Part shown: positions 1 through 7,354 of the stretch, piece after piece | Layout: every line of letters starts with the position of its first letter | Position numbering within the stretch: position 1 is the stretch's first letter | Assembly: GCA_031987425.1 (NCBI GenBank) | Contig: DALZZL010000040.1 | Span: 1 to 26,318 of the forward strand | Direction: 5' to 3' | Source of the DNA: Stenotrophomonas_A sp002429615 | Lineage (GTDB): Bacteria > Pseudomonadota > Gammaproteobacteria > Xanthomonadales > Xanthomonadaceae | DNA: 26,318 nucleotides | Program-made: the position numbers and the translations under genes | Notes under the pieces: model-generated | Database searches by the model: none | Seen by the model: only the letters and a program-made list of their open reading frames with translations | Told to the model about the DNA's origin: nothing

Positions 1-53
1 CGCCGGGCCAGGGCAGAGGGGGCGCCAGCCGCATGCGCGCGGGCATCAGCTGA

Positions 54-115
54 TTCCCGGCGCCGGCTCGTTTATTATCAAGTACTAAGGTTACCTTCCT
101 AAGGTCTGGAGTCAG
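54..115 (+). promoter_or_regulatory. Probable ftsK promoter and 5' leader
   Basis: The AT-rich stretch TATTAT at 73-78 stands out in GC-rich DNA and fits a sigma70 -10 box. No convincing -35 box is visible. Between it and the GTG start lies an alternating palindrome: AAGGT (87-91), ACCTT (93-97), AAGGT (101-105). The central ACCTT can pair with either neighbour. A weak ribosome-binding sequence GGAG sits at 108-111, only 4 nt before the start. The promoter call rests on the -10 box alone. Confidence 0.4.
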
Positions 116-2470
116 GTGGCAAAACAGGTTCCCGAACGAGGCGCGGCTGCCGACACCAAGGCGGCGCGCAAGCCCGTGCCCACGGACAACGCGCGCCGTC
201 AGCGCCTGTGGCGCGATCTGGCGCTGATCGCCATCGCCCCGCTGCTGCTGTACCTGCTGGCGAGCCTTTTCACCTATTCGGCCGGTGATCCGGGCTGGTC
301 GCAGACCGGCAGCGTGGTCGCGCCGATCCACAACATGGGCGGCAAGGCCGGCGCGTGGATCGCCGATGTGCTGCTGCAGCTGTTCGGCTATGTCGCCTTC
401 CTGCTGCCGTTGATCCTGGGCGCGGTGGCGTGGATCGCGCTGTTCGGCATGGAGAAGGAAGGGCAGGGCGAGCCCGAGCTCGGCCCGGCGCTGCGCCTGG
501 TCGGCATGGTCGGCTTCCTGATCGCCTCCACCGGCTTCCTGCACCTGCGCCTGTTCTCCGGCGACGTCGCCCAGGCCGGCGGCATCCTCGGCAAGCTGGT
601 CGCCAACTCGCTGCGCGCCGGCTTCGGCCCGCTGGGCAGCAACCTGTTCGTGGTGGTGCTGCTGCTGATCTCCATCACCCTGGCGACCGGGCTGTCCTGG
701 TTCGCGGTGATGGAGCGCATCGGCAAGTGGGTGCTGGCGCTGCCGCCGATGCTGCGCAAGAGCGGCAAGCAGGCCAACGAGTGGCAGCAGACCCGCGCCA
801 TGCGCGAGGAACGCGAGGAAGTGCGCAAGGTCGAGGCGGTCAAGCAGGCCAAGCGCGAGCCGGTGAAGATCGAGCCGCCGCCGGCCCCGGTGGTTGAGAA
901 GAGCGAGCGCGCCAAGCGCGAGCAGCAGATTCCGATGTTCCAGGGCGTCAACGGCGACGGCTCGGACCTGCCGCCACTGGCGCTGCTGGACGATCCCAAG
1001 CCGCAGGCCAAGGGCTACTCCGAGGAGACCCTGGAGACGCTCTCGCGGCAGATCGAGTTCAAGCTCAAGGATTTCCGCATCGACGCGCAGGTGGTCGGCG
1101 CCTATCCGGGCCCGGTGATCACCCGCTTCGAGATCGAGCCGGCGCCGGGCGTGAAGGTCAGCCAGATCAGTTCGCTGGACAAGGACATCGCGCGCGGGCT
1201 GTCGGTGAAGTCGGTGCGCGTGGTCGACGTGATCCCGGGCAAGTCGGTGGTCGGCCTGGAAATCCCCAACGTCAGCCGCGAGATGATCTTCCTCTCCGAG
1301 CTGCTGCGTTCCAAGGAATACGACAAGTCCGCCAGCCACCTGACCCTGGCGCTGGGCAAGGACATCGCCGGCCGCCCGACCGTGGCGGACCTGGCGCGCA
1401 TGCCGCACCTGCTGGTGGCCGGTACCACCGGCTCGGGCAAGTCGGTGGCGGTCAACGCGATGGTGCTGAGCCTGCTGTACAAGGCTTCGCACAAGGACCT
1501 GCGGATGCTGATGATCGACCCGAAGATGCTCGAACTGAGCGTCTACCAGGGCATCCCGCACCTGCTGGCCCCGGTCGTGACCGACATGAAGGAGGCCGCC
1601 AACGGCCTGCGCTGGTGCGTGGCGGAGATGGAGCGCCGCTACAAGCTGATGAGCGCGGTGGGCGTGCGCAACCTGGCCGGCTTCAACAAGAAGGTGAAGG
1701 ACGCCATCGACGCCGGCCAGCCGCTGATGGACCCGCTGTTCAAGCCGAACCCGGAACTGGGCGAGGCGCCGCGTCCGCTGGAGACGCTGCCGTTCATCGT
1801 CATCTTCATCGACGAATTCGCCGACATGATGATGATCGTCGGCAAGAAGGTCGAAGAGCTGATCGCGCGCCTGGCGCAGAAGGCACGTGCGGCCGGCATC
1901 CATCTGATCCTGGCCACCCAGCGCCCGTCGGTGGACGTGATCACCGGCCTGATCAAGGCCAACATCCCGACCCGCATCGCCTTCCAGGTCAGCTCGAAGA
2001 TCGACTCGCGCACCATCCTGGACCAGTCCGGCGCCGAGACCCTGCTGGGCCACGGCGACATGCTGTACCTGCCGCCGGGCACCGCGATGCCCGACCGCGT
2101 CCACGGCGCCTTCGTCAGCGACGAGGAAGTGCACCGCGTGGTCGAGCACCTCAAGGCGACCAGCCCGCCGTCCTACATCGACGGCGTGCTCGACGAAGTG
2201 CAGACCATGGGCGATGGCGTGGTGGTCGGCGCGACCGGCCTGCCGGAGAGCAGCGGCGGGGCGGGCGATGAGTCCGACCCGCTGTACGACGAAGCCCTGC
2301 GCATCGTCACCGAGACGCGGCGTGCTTCGATCTCCGGCGTGCAGCGCCGCCTGAAGATCGGCTACAACCGTGCCGCGCGCCTGATCGAGGCGATGGAAGC
2401 GGCCGGCGTGGTCAGTGCGCCTGAACACAACGGGGATCGCAGCGTCCTCGCGCCGCCGCCGCCGAAGTAA
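116..2470 (+). CDS. ftsK: DNA translocase FtsK
   Basis: Septum-anchored hexameric DNA pump that drives chromosome dimer resolution and clears DNA from the closing division site. It has 784 residues, short for the family, because the linker between membrane domain and motor is brief. About four membrane segments lie near residues 34-55, 80-108, 127-146 and 175-197. A charged linker runs to about 320, followed by the RecA-like motor. Walker A GTTGSGKS is at 436-443 and Walker B FIVIFIDE at 560-567. The motor ends with ATQRPSVDVITG and an RIAFQVSSKIDSRTILD block. The C-terminal winged-helix gamma domain (about 720-780), which reads KOPS-type DNA motifs and activates XerD in E. coli, is intact. 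The start is GTG; no ATG lies nearby in frame. Downstream lolA and rarA reproduce the E. coli neighbourhood. Confidence 0.97.
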   Translation: MAKQVPERGAAADTKAARKPVPTDNARRQRLWRDLALIAIAPLLLYLLASLFTYSAGDPGWSQTGSVVAPIHNMGGKAGAWIADVLLQLFGYVAFLLPLILGAVAWIALFGMEKEGQGEPELGPALRLVGMVGFLIASTGFLHLRLFSGDVAQAGGILGKLVANSLRAGFGPLGSNLFVVVLLLISITLATGLSWFAVMERIGKWVLALPPMLRKSGKQANEWQQTRAMREEREEVRKVEAVKQAKREPVKIEPPPAPVVEKSERAKREQQIPMFQGVNGDGSDLPPLALLDDPKPQAKGYSEETLETLSRQIEFKLKDFRIDAQVVGAYPGPVITRFEIEPAPGVKVSQISSLDKDIARGLSVKSVRVVDVIPGKSVVGLEIPNVSREMIFLSELLRSKEYDKSASHLTLALGKDIAGRPTVADLARMPHLLVAGTTGSGKSVAVNAMVLSLLYKASHKDLRMLMIDPKMLELSVYQGIPHLLAPVVTDMKEAANGLRWCVAEMERRYKLMSAVGVRNLAGFNKKVKDAIDAGQPLMDPLFKPNPELGEAPRPLETLPFIVIFIDEFADMMMIVGKKVEELIARLAQKARAAGIHLILATQRPSVDVITGLIKANIPTRIAFQVSSKIDSRTILDQSGAETLLGHGDMLYLPPGTAMPDRVHGAFVSDEEVHRVVEHLKATSPPSYIDGVLDEVQTMGDGVVVGATGLPESSGGAGDESDPLYDEALRIVTETRRASISGVQRRLKIGYNRAARLIEAMEAAGVVSAPEHNGDRSVLAPPPPK

Positions 2471-2540
2471 GCTGATGCCGTCGCCGCGCCCCCACGGCGC
2501 GGCCTTGCCGGCGGCCCGTGGTCGCCCCGCGGAGGTGTGG

Positions 2541-4481
2541 GTGTCGCGTCTGGTCCTGTGTCTGCTGTGTGCGTGCCTGCTCTGGCCGGCGCTCCTCCAT
2601 GCCCAAGCCGCGCCGCGTGGCGCCGCTGCCGCCATGCCCGCCGCGCAGGCGCAGGCGGACAACAACTTCAGCTTCCTGCGTTACCGCGCCGACTACGAAG
2701 TGCGCGAGGACGCCTCCAGTGTCGAGACCGACACCTACGAGGTGCTGCTCAAGACCAAGTCGGCGGTGGAGCAGTTCAGCCAGGTGCGGCTGAGCTACAG
2801 CGAGAAGATGCAGACGCTGGAGGTGCTGGAGGCCTACACGATCACCGCCGAGGGCGAGCGCCAGCCGGTGCCGGCCGACCGCATCTATACCCAGGAAAGC
2901 TATTCCAGCGCCGCCGCGGCGATGTATGCCGACCGCAAGGTGCGGGTCATCGTGTTCCCGAACCTGGCGCCCGGCGCGCGCATCGCTTACGTGGTGCGGC
3001 GCACCCAGAACACCCCGTACTTCCCCGGCTATTTCAGCCTGTGGGAAACCTTCAGCGTGTTCTCGCAGTTCGACGACGCGGTGGTGACCTTGACCGCGCC
3101 CGAGCGCATGCCGATGACGGTCTGGGCCCGCGACGTGGAGCGCGTGCGCGGCAAGGCCGCCAAGGGCCAGGCGCGCTGGGAATGGCGCTACCGTCGTACG
3201 CAGCCGCTGAAAGCGCAGAACTGGAGCGCGGCGGCGTGGGAATTCAGCCCCACCATCATGGCCAGCACCTACCAGGACTGGTCGCAGATGGGCCTGGCCT
3301 ACCACGCCAAGGCAGGCGAGGCCGCGGCGGTGACGCCGAAGATCCAGTTCCTTGCCGATCGCGTCACCAGCGGCATCACCGACCGCCGCGCACAGGCCGC
3401 CGCGCTTTATGAGTGGGTCGCGCGCAACATCCGCTACGTCGCCGTCTACCTGGGCAATGGCGGGCTGGAGCCGAACCCGGCCGAGCGCATCGCCGACAGC
3501 CAGTACGGCGATTGCAAGGACCACACGGTGATCCTGGAGGCGCTGCTGGCGGCCAAGAGCATCGCCAGTACGCCGGTGCTGATCGGCGCCGATGGCGGGC
3601 CGACGCTGCCGCGCATCCCGGTGCTGGGCCGCTTCAACCACGCCATCACCTACCTGCCGGAGTTCGACCTGTACGTCGACTCCACCAATCCCTATGCCCG
3701 CTTCGGCCAGCTGCCCGCGTCCGACCTCGGCGCCCCGGTGGTGCACAGCGCCGATGGCCGGGTCGCACGCACGCCGCCGAACGATCGCAGCCGCAACCGC
3801 TATATCGCCCGCAGCGAGTACGACTTCCGTGCCGATGGCGGCCTCGACGGCGAGACCACGCTGGACAGCGGGCAGACCGGCGAGGTCGGCACGCGGGCGA
3901 TGTTCACCCAGCTCAACGCGCAGAACCGCAGCCGCATCGAGGAATCGATCATCGCCCAGGCCGGTTTCGCCGGGCGCGGTGAGCTCAAGCTGGAGGGCGA
4001 CCCGCTCGATCTTTCGGCACCGTTCGGCTACCGGTATCGCTTCCATGCCAACGACTATGTCGACTTCAGTCAGGTCGGCGGCATGCGCCTGCCGGACATG
4101 CCGGGTGCGGAATCCGCCCGCGGGCTGTACGCCACGACCTCGGCCGAAGCCAACGAAGTGCCGTTCTACTGCAACGATAGCGTGCGCGAGGAGACTTACG
4201 TGATGGTCTTTCCGGCGGACGTGCCGATCGCCGCGCTGCCGCGCAGCGCGAGCTTCCGCAACAGCGCCGGCGAGTACAGCGTCGACTGGCGTCGCCAGGG
4301 GCAGACCGTCACCGCCACCCACCGGCTGGTGCGCAATGCCATCCATGGGCCGCAGGCGTTGTGCCAGCCGCAGGACTACGCCGCCTTCCGCGAACTGTTC
4401 CAGGAAGTGCGGCGCGGGTTCCGCGGCCAGGTGGTGTATGGCGACCTGCGCCATGTCGAGGCGGGGCAGGCCGCGAACTGA
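2541..4481 (+). CDS. Secreted DUF3857 / transglutaminase-like protein
   Basis: Exported protein with an N-terminal DUF3857-type region followed by a transglutaminase-like (papain-fold) domain. From GTG 2541 it has 646 residues. A signal peptide (VSRLVLCLLCACLLWPALLHAQA) ends in an AQA cleavage site. The presumed catalytic triad is complete: Cys325 in YGDCKD, His367 in FNHAITY, Asp380 in LYVDST. The C-terminal 200 residues look beta-rich and are not recognised. GTG 2541 is preferred because GGAGG lies at 2531-2535 and the signal peptide begins there. ATG 2475, 4 nt after the ftsK stop, would add 22 residues and has no clear ribosome site. The family is often found in periplasmic or outer-membrane-associated proteins of unknown substrate, so whether this one is a protease, a crosslinker or an inactive scaffold is open. 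It sits between ftsK and lolA, where E. coli has nothing. Confidence 0.85.
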   Translation: MSRLVLCLLCACLLWPALLHAQAAPRGAAAAMPAAQAQADNNFSFLRYRADYEVREDASSVETDTYEVLLKTKSAVEQFSQVRLSYSEKMQTLEVLEAYTITAEGERQPVPADRIYTQESYSSAAAAMYADRKVRVIVFPNLAPGARIAYVVRRTQNTPYFPGYFSLWETFSVFSQFDDAVVTLTAPERMPMTVWARDVERVRGKAAKGQARWEWRYRRTQPLKAQNWSAAAWEFSPTIMASTYQDWSQMGLAYHAKAGEAAAVTPKIQFLADRVTSGITDRRAQAAALYEWVARNIRYVAVYLGNGGLEPNPAERIADSQYGDCKDHTVILEALLAAKSIASTPVLIGADGGPTLPRIPVLGRFNHAITYLPEFDLYVDSTNPYARFGQLPASDLGAPVVHSADGRVARTPPNDRSRNRYIARSEYDFRADGGLDGETTLDSGQTGEVGTRAMFTQLNAQNRSRIEESIIAQAGFAGRGELKLEGDPLDLSAPFGYRYRFHANDYVDFSQVGGMRLPDMPGAESARGLYATTSAEANEVPFYCNDSVREETYVMVFPADVPIAALPRSASFRNSAGEYSVDWRRQGQTVTATHRLVRNAIHGPQALCQPQDYAAFRELFQEVRRGFRGQVVYGDLRHVEAGQAAN

Positions 4482-4510
4482 ACGGGCGCGGGCATCGCGC
4501 TCGCCCGTTC
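4480..4510 (+). terminator. Hairpin after the transglutaminase gene
   Basis: GAACGGGCG (4480-4488) can pair with CGCCCGTTC (4502-4510), starting inside the stop codon. An inner alternative is GCGCG/CGCGC (4486-4490/4496-4500). No T-run follows, so this is at best a weak or Rho-assisted terminator, or an mRNA-end stabiliser, before lolA. An AGAAT sequence at 4525-4529 may serve as a -10 for lolA. Confidence 0.35.
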
Positions 4511-4559
4511 ATCCGCTTGGCGGCAGAATGGCGCCCTCACTTCCACGGATTGAATCCCG

Positions 4560-5183
4560 ATGCTGCGCACGCTGCGTTATGCCGTCCTCGCCACCGGCCT
4601 GCTGGCCGGCACCGCCTTTGCCGGTGCCCGTGCCGAACTGGACAACTTCACCCGTGGCCTCAAGGGCCTGGACGGGCAGTTCTCGCAGCAGGTGTTCGAT
4701 CCGACCGGCAAGGTCAAGGAAACCACCAGCGGCCGTGTCGCCTTGTCCGCGCCGCGCCAGTTCCGCTGGGAATACACCAAGCCGTACCACCAGCTGATCG
4801 TCGCCGACGGCAAGAAGGTGTGGATCTACGATCCGGACCTGCAGCAGGCCACGGTGCGGCCGCAGGGCGAGGAGGAGCGCAACAGCCCGCTGAGCGCGCT
4901 GATCGATCCCTCGCGCCTGGCCCAGCAGTTCGACATCAGCGAGGAAGCCGCCCCGCGTGATGGCCTGCAGTGGCTGTCGCTGACGCCGAAGGTGGGCGCC
5001 GACGCCACCTTCCAGATCGCCGCGCTGGGCTTCGGCCCGAACGGCCTGGCGCGGATGGAAGTCACCGACGCCATCGGCCAGCGCACCGCGATCCGCTTCG
5101 AGGGCTGGAAGCGCAACCCGGCGTTCGCCGCCGATACGTTCCGCTTCACCCCGGCCAAGGGCGTGGACGTCGTCGGCGAATAA
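4560..5183 (+). CDS. lolA: Outer-membrane lipoprotein carrier protein LolA
   Basis: Periplasmic chaperone that takes lipoproteins released by LolCDE from the inner membrane and hands them to LolB at the outer membrane. It has 207 residues, the usual family length. The signal peptide (MLRTLRYAVLATGLLAGTAFA) is followed by the mature start near ELDNFTRGLKGLDGQF. Typical LolA signatures follow: FSQQVFD, an SGRVALSAPRQFRWEY block and the LIVADGKKVWIYDPDLQQ segment. The ATG at 4560 has only weak ribosome-site similarity upstream, but the signal peptide fixes it. It sits between ftsK and rarA as in E. coli. Two lipoproteins encoded later in the window (PilF, BamB) would be LolA clients. Confidence 0.95.
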   Translation: MLRTLRYAVLATGLLAGTAFAGARAELDNFTRGLKGLDGQFSQQVFDPTGKVKETTSGRVALSAPRQFRWEYTKPYHQLIVADGKKVWIYDPDLQQATVRPQGEEERNSPLSALIDPSRLAQQFDISEEAAPRDGLQWLSLTPKVGADATFQIAALGFGPNGLARMEVTDAIGQRTAIRFEGWKRNPAFAADTFRFTPAKGVDVVGE

Positions 5184-5200
5184 ACCGCGGAAATCGCCAT

Positions 5201-5257
5201 GCCGCTCCCCCCTTGCAGGAGCGGCTTCAGCCGCGACCCATGACTCCGGGTCGCGGC
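5201..5257. repeat. REP-like element with two hairpins (lolA-rarA gap)
   Basis: The core AGGAGCGGCTTCAGCCGC and following GACC (5217-5238) match, in reverse orientation, the repeats at 7319-7347 and 20166-20194. Two strong hairpins use it. GCCGCTCC (5201-5208) pairs with GGAGCGGC (5218-5225) across a 9-nt loop. GCCGCGACCC (5230-5239) pairs with GGGTCGCGGC (5248-5257) across 8 nt. Such intergenic palindromes often stabilise mRNA ends or stop transcription; that role is inferred. Confidence 0.85.
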
Positions 5258-5275
5258 CCAGCCCGCGCCGATAGG

Positions 5276-5281
5276 TAGAAT
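5276..5281 (+). promoter_or_regulatory. Candidate -10 box of rarA (possibly leaderless)
   Basis: TAGAAT matches the sigma70 -10 consensus at five of six positions and ends 6 nt before the rarA GTG. Transcription would therefore start at or next to the start codon. No good -35 box is seen in the GC-rich repeat upstream, and no ribosome-binding site precedes the GTG. Together these suggest a leaderless mRNA. Confidence 0.35.
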
Positions 5282-5287
5282 GAGCGC

Positions 5288-6661
5288 GTGGCCCGTACCA
5301 GAACTCCCACCGAACCCGCCCCCGACCTGCTGAGCGTCGACCAGGACCACCTGCGTCCGCTGGCCGAGCGCATGCGCCCGCACAGCCTGGACGAGATGGT
5401 CGGCCAGCGCCGCCTGCTCGCGCCGGGCAGCGCGCTGCGTCGCGCGGTCGAATCGGGCAGGGTGCACTCGATGATCCTGTGGGGCCCGCCGGGCTGCGGC
5501 AAGACCACCCTGGCCCTGCTGCTCGCGCAATACGCCGATGCCGAATTCCGCGCCATCTCCGCCGTGCTTTCCGGCCTGCCGGAAGTGCGCCAGGTGCTGG
5601 CCGAAGCCGCGCAGCGCTTCGCCGGCGGCCGTCGCACGGTGCTGTTCGTCGACGAGGTGCACCGCTTCAACAAGACCCAGCAGGACGCCTTCCTGCCGCA
5701 CATCGAGCGCGGCACGATCATCTTCGTCGGGGCCACCACCGAGAACCCCTCGTTCGAACTGAACTCCGCGCTGCTCTCGCGCTGCCGCGTGCACGTGATG
5801 GAAGCCGTCTCGCCGGCCGACATCCGCGAAGCGCTGCGCCGCGCGCTGCAGGACCCGGAGCGCGGCCTGGGCCAGGACGCGCCGCGCATCAGCGACGAAC
5901 TGCTGCTGGAGATCGCCACCGCCGCCGACGGCGACGTGCGCCGCGCGCTCACGCTGCTGGAGATCGCCGCCGAACTGGCACAGGACGAAGGCGGCGAGAT
6001 CACCCCCGGCACGCTGGCGCAGGTGCTCGCGGACCGCACCCGGCGCTTCGACAAAGGCGGCGAACAGTTCTACGACCAGATCTCGGCGCTGCATAAGTCG
6101 GTGCGCAGCTCGAACCCGGACGCCGCCCTGTACTGGCTGACGCGCATGCTCGACGGCGGCTGTGACCCGGCCTATCTGGCCCGGCGCCTGACCCGCATGG
6201 CGATCGAGGACATCGGCCTGGCCGACCCGCGTGCGCAGCAGATGGCGCTGGAGGCCTGGGAGATCTACGACCGCCTGGGCAGCCCGGAAGGCGAACTGGC
6301 CTTCGCCCAGGTCGTGCTGTACATGGCCAGCACCGCCAAGTCGAATGCCGGCTATGCCGCCTTCAACCAGGCCAAGGCCGACGTGCGCGAGACCGGCACG
6401 CAGGAAGTGCCGCTGCACCTGCGCAACGCCCCGACCAAGCTGATGAAGTCGCTCGGCTACGGCGCCGAATACCAGTACGACCATGACGCCGAAGGCGGCA
6501 TCGCACTGGACCAGACCGGCTTTCCGGATGCCATGGGCGAGCGCGTGTACTACGAACCGGTACCGCGCGGCCTGGAGATCAAGTTGAAGGAGAAGCTGGA
6601 CCGGCTGCGCGAGGCGAGGGCGGCCGCGCGGGCTGACAAGGGCGGACAGCGCAAGCCATAA
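5288..6661 (+). CDS. rarA: Replication-associated recombination protein RarA (MgsA), AAA+ ATPase
   Basis: Clamp-loader-like AAA+ ATPase acting at stalled replication forks, in the WRNIP1/Mgs1 family. It has 457 residues (about 447 in E. coli). In order: the N-terminal LAERMRPHSLDEMVGQ motif, Walker A GPPGCGKTT at 66-74, Walker B LFVDEVHRF with Asp122-Glu123, sensor-1 region GATTENPSFELNSALLSRC, then the helical tetramerisation domain containing LHKSVRSSNPDAALYWL and RMAIEDIGLADPRA. The GTG start is taken because no in-frame ATG precedes the first conserved motif; the nearby ATG at 5280 is out of frame. Order after lolA is as in E. coli. The extra length is mostly a basic C-terminal tail (REARAAARADKGGQRKP). 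Confidence 0.96.
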   Translation: MARTRTPTEPAPDLLSVDQDHLRPLAERMRPHSLDEMVGQRRLLAPGSALRRAVESGRVHSMILWGPPGCGKTTLALLLAQYADAEFRAISAVLSGLPEVRQVLAEAAQRFAGGRRTVLFVDEVHRFNKTQQDAFLPHIERGTIIFVGATTENPSFELNSALLSRCRVHVMEAVSPADIREALRRALQDPERGLGQDAPRISDELLLEIATAADGDVRRALTLLEIAAELAQDEGGEITPGTLAQVLADRTRRFDKGGEQFYDQISALHKSVRSSNPDAALYWLTRMLDGGCDPAYLARRLTRMAIEDIGLADPRAQQMALEAWEIYDRLGSPEGELAFAQVVLYMASTAKSNAGYAAFNQAKADVRETGTQEVPLHLRNAPTKLMKSLGYGAEYQYDHDAEGGIALDQTGFPDAMGERVYYEPVPRGLEIKLKEKLDRLREARAAARADKGGQRKP

Positions 6662-6670
6662 TCGGCTCAC

Positions 6671-6725
6671 AGGAGATGGCATTCCTCCTCGAACCGCCCG
6701 CAAGCGTGGGCTGATGATGCCTGCC
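6671..6725 (+). ncRNA. Fluoride riboswitch (crcB motif)
   Basis: All elements of the fluoride aptamer can be placed. AGGAG (6671-6675) forms the pseudoknot with CUCCU (6685-6689). P1 is GGCAU (6678-6682) with AUGCC (6717-6721). The conserved AACC follows at 6692-6695. P3 is GCCC (6696-6699) with GGGC (6708-6711), and the hallmark UGAUG is at 6712-6716. The element begins right after rarA and lies about 110 nt before crcB, the fluoride channel gene it is known to control in many bacteria. Fluoride binding should turn crcB expression on. Confidence 0.95.
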
Positions 6726-6747
6726 AAGCCCCTGCCGGGGCGGCAGG
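6720..6747 (+). promoter_or_regulatory. Probable expression platform of the fluoride riboswitch
   Basis: GGCAGG (6742-6747) can pair with CCTGCC at 6731-6736, giving a hairpin with a 5-nt loop. It can also pair with an identical CCTGCC at 6720-6725, whose first two bases belong to aptamer stem P1. The two pairings exclude each other, which is the expected form of a ligand-controlled switch. No U-run follows, so control of translation or Rho access is more likely than intrinsic termination. This is inference from pairing. Confidence 0.5.
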
Positions 6748-6770
6748 TGTGCGTCCCGGCATCGACCCGA

Positions 6771-6839
6771 ATGGAGAATCCGATGCTGTTGTGGTCCTGC
6801 GTATTGCCGATATCGCTTCCGTTGCGGAGGCGCCGATGA
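6771..6839 (+). CDS. Short leader ORF overlapping crcB
   Basis: A 22-codon frame runs from ATG 6771. An alternative ATG at 6783 has GGAGA at 6773-6777 and gives the 18-residue peptide MLLWSCVLPISLPLRRRR. It ends with TGA at 6837-6839 sharing ATGA with the crcB start at 6836. A ribosome finishing this peptide would be placed on the crcB start codon. The sequence is hydrophobic then Arg-rich and matches no family known to me. It could be a chance frame; the ribosome site and exact stop/start overlap are the evidence. Confidence 0.35.
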   Translation: MENPMLLWSCVLPISLPLRRRR

Positions 6840-7246
6840 ATCCCGCGATGTTCTGGTCTTCGCTGCTGCTGGCCATGGCGGGCGGCGCGTTGGGTTCCGG
6901 GTTGCGTTTCGCCATCGGGGCCACCTTGCTGCAGCGCTTTGGCGCCGGCTTTCCGTGGGGCACGTTGACGGTGAACCTGCTCGGCTCGTTCGTCGCCGGC
7001 TTCCTGATGGTGTGGCTGGACGGGCGGGGCACGGCGAGCTGGGCATGGCGTGCCCTGCTGCTGGTGGGTGTGATGGGCGGGCTGACGACGTTCTCGTCGC
7101 TGATGATGGAATGCCTGATGTTCGCGCGGACGGATCGCTCGCTGATGGTGGGGGTGTACCTCGGCATCACGCTCGTGTCGGGATTGCTGCTGGTGTTCCT
7201 GGGCGCGCGGGTGGGGATGCTGCTGGTGGATGCGCGCGCGGGGTGA
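6836..7246 (+). CDS. crcB: Fluoride ion channel CrcB (Fluc)
   Basis: Small inner-membrane channel that lets fluoride leave the cytoplasm; it works as a dual-topology dimer. From ATG 6836 it has 136 residues and four membrane segments, as in the family. Recognisable motifs are GGALGSGLRFAIG in helix 1, FPWGTLTVNLLGSFVAGF with the conserved Asn in helix 2, and GVMGGLTTFSSLMME in helix 3, the TTFS segment that lines the fluoride path. The start is set by GGAGG at 6826-6830, 5 nt upstream. An in-frame GTG/ATG extension from 6749 would read through the riboswitch region and is unlikely. The fluoride riboswitch upstream confirms the function. A G-rich stretch begins at its stop codon. Confidence 0.95.
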   Translation: MNPAMFWSSLLLAMAGGALGSGLRFAIGATLLQRFGAGFPWGTLTVNLLGSFVAGFLMVWLDGRGTASWAWRALLLVGVMGGLTTFSSLMMECLMFARTDRSLMVGVYLGITLVSGLLLVFLGARVGMLLVDARAG

Positions 7247-7265
7247 GGGGGGTAGGGGGCAGGGG
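7241..7265 (+). other. G-quadruplex-forming motif at the crcB stop
   Basis: Four G-runs of 3, 6, 5 and 4 bases are separated by loops of 3, 2 and 2 nt (TGA, TA, CA). This fits the classical quadruplex pattern and would form in the mRNA or coding strand. The first loop is the crcB stop codon itself. A similar G-rich cluster follows the moeA stop at 20114. Confidence 0.55.
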
Positions 7266-7318
7266 TAAGCCTTTGGCCCACCTCTTTCGTGCTCCGGTTC
7301 TTACGTTGGCTGCGCGCG

Positions 7319-7347
7319 TCCGGTCGCGGCTGAAGCCGCTCCTACAG
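7319..7347. repeat. REP-like palindromic repeat, copy 2
   Basis: A 29-nt sequence identical to 20166-20194 and, in reverse, sharing 22 nt with 5217-5238. Its centre GCGGCTGAAGCCGC is a near-perfect palindrome with a 2-nt centre. It ends CTCCTACAG. No transposase gene is in the window, so these would be non-autonomous REP/BIME-type repeats. Confidence 0.85.
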
Positions 7348-7354
7348 TGTTTCT

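Noticed and set aside
1..53. Possible 3' end of an upstream plus-strand gene (frame ending TGA at 51-53, ...GASRMRAGIS)
   Set aside because: Only 17 codons are visible and the residues match nothing recognisable. trxB would be expected from E. coli synteny, but the sequence does not show it.
2412..4454. 680-codon minus-strand frame
   Set aside because: Antisense to the transglutaminase-like gene; composition is shadow-like and no motif is recognised.
4826..6727. 633-codon minus-strand frame
   Set aside because: Runs across lolA, the REP and rarA on the other strand; no domain, low-information sequence.
6749..6835. N-terminal extension of crcB
   Set aside because: It would be translated from the expression platform, has no membrane or family features, and a good ribosome site supports the start at 6836.
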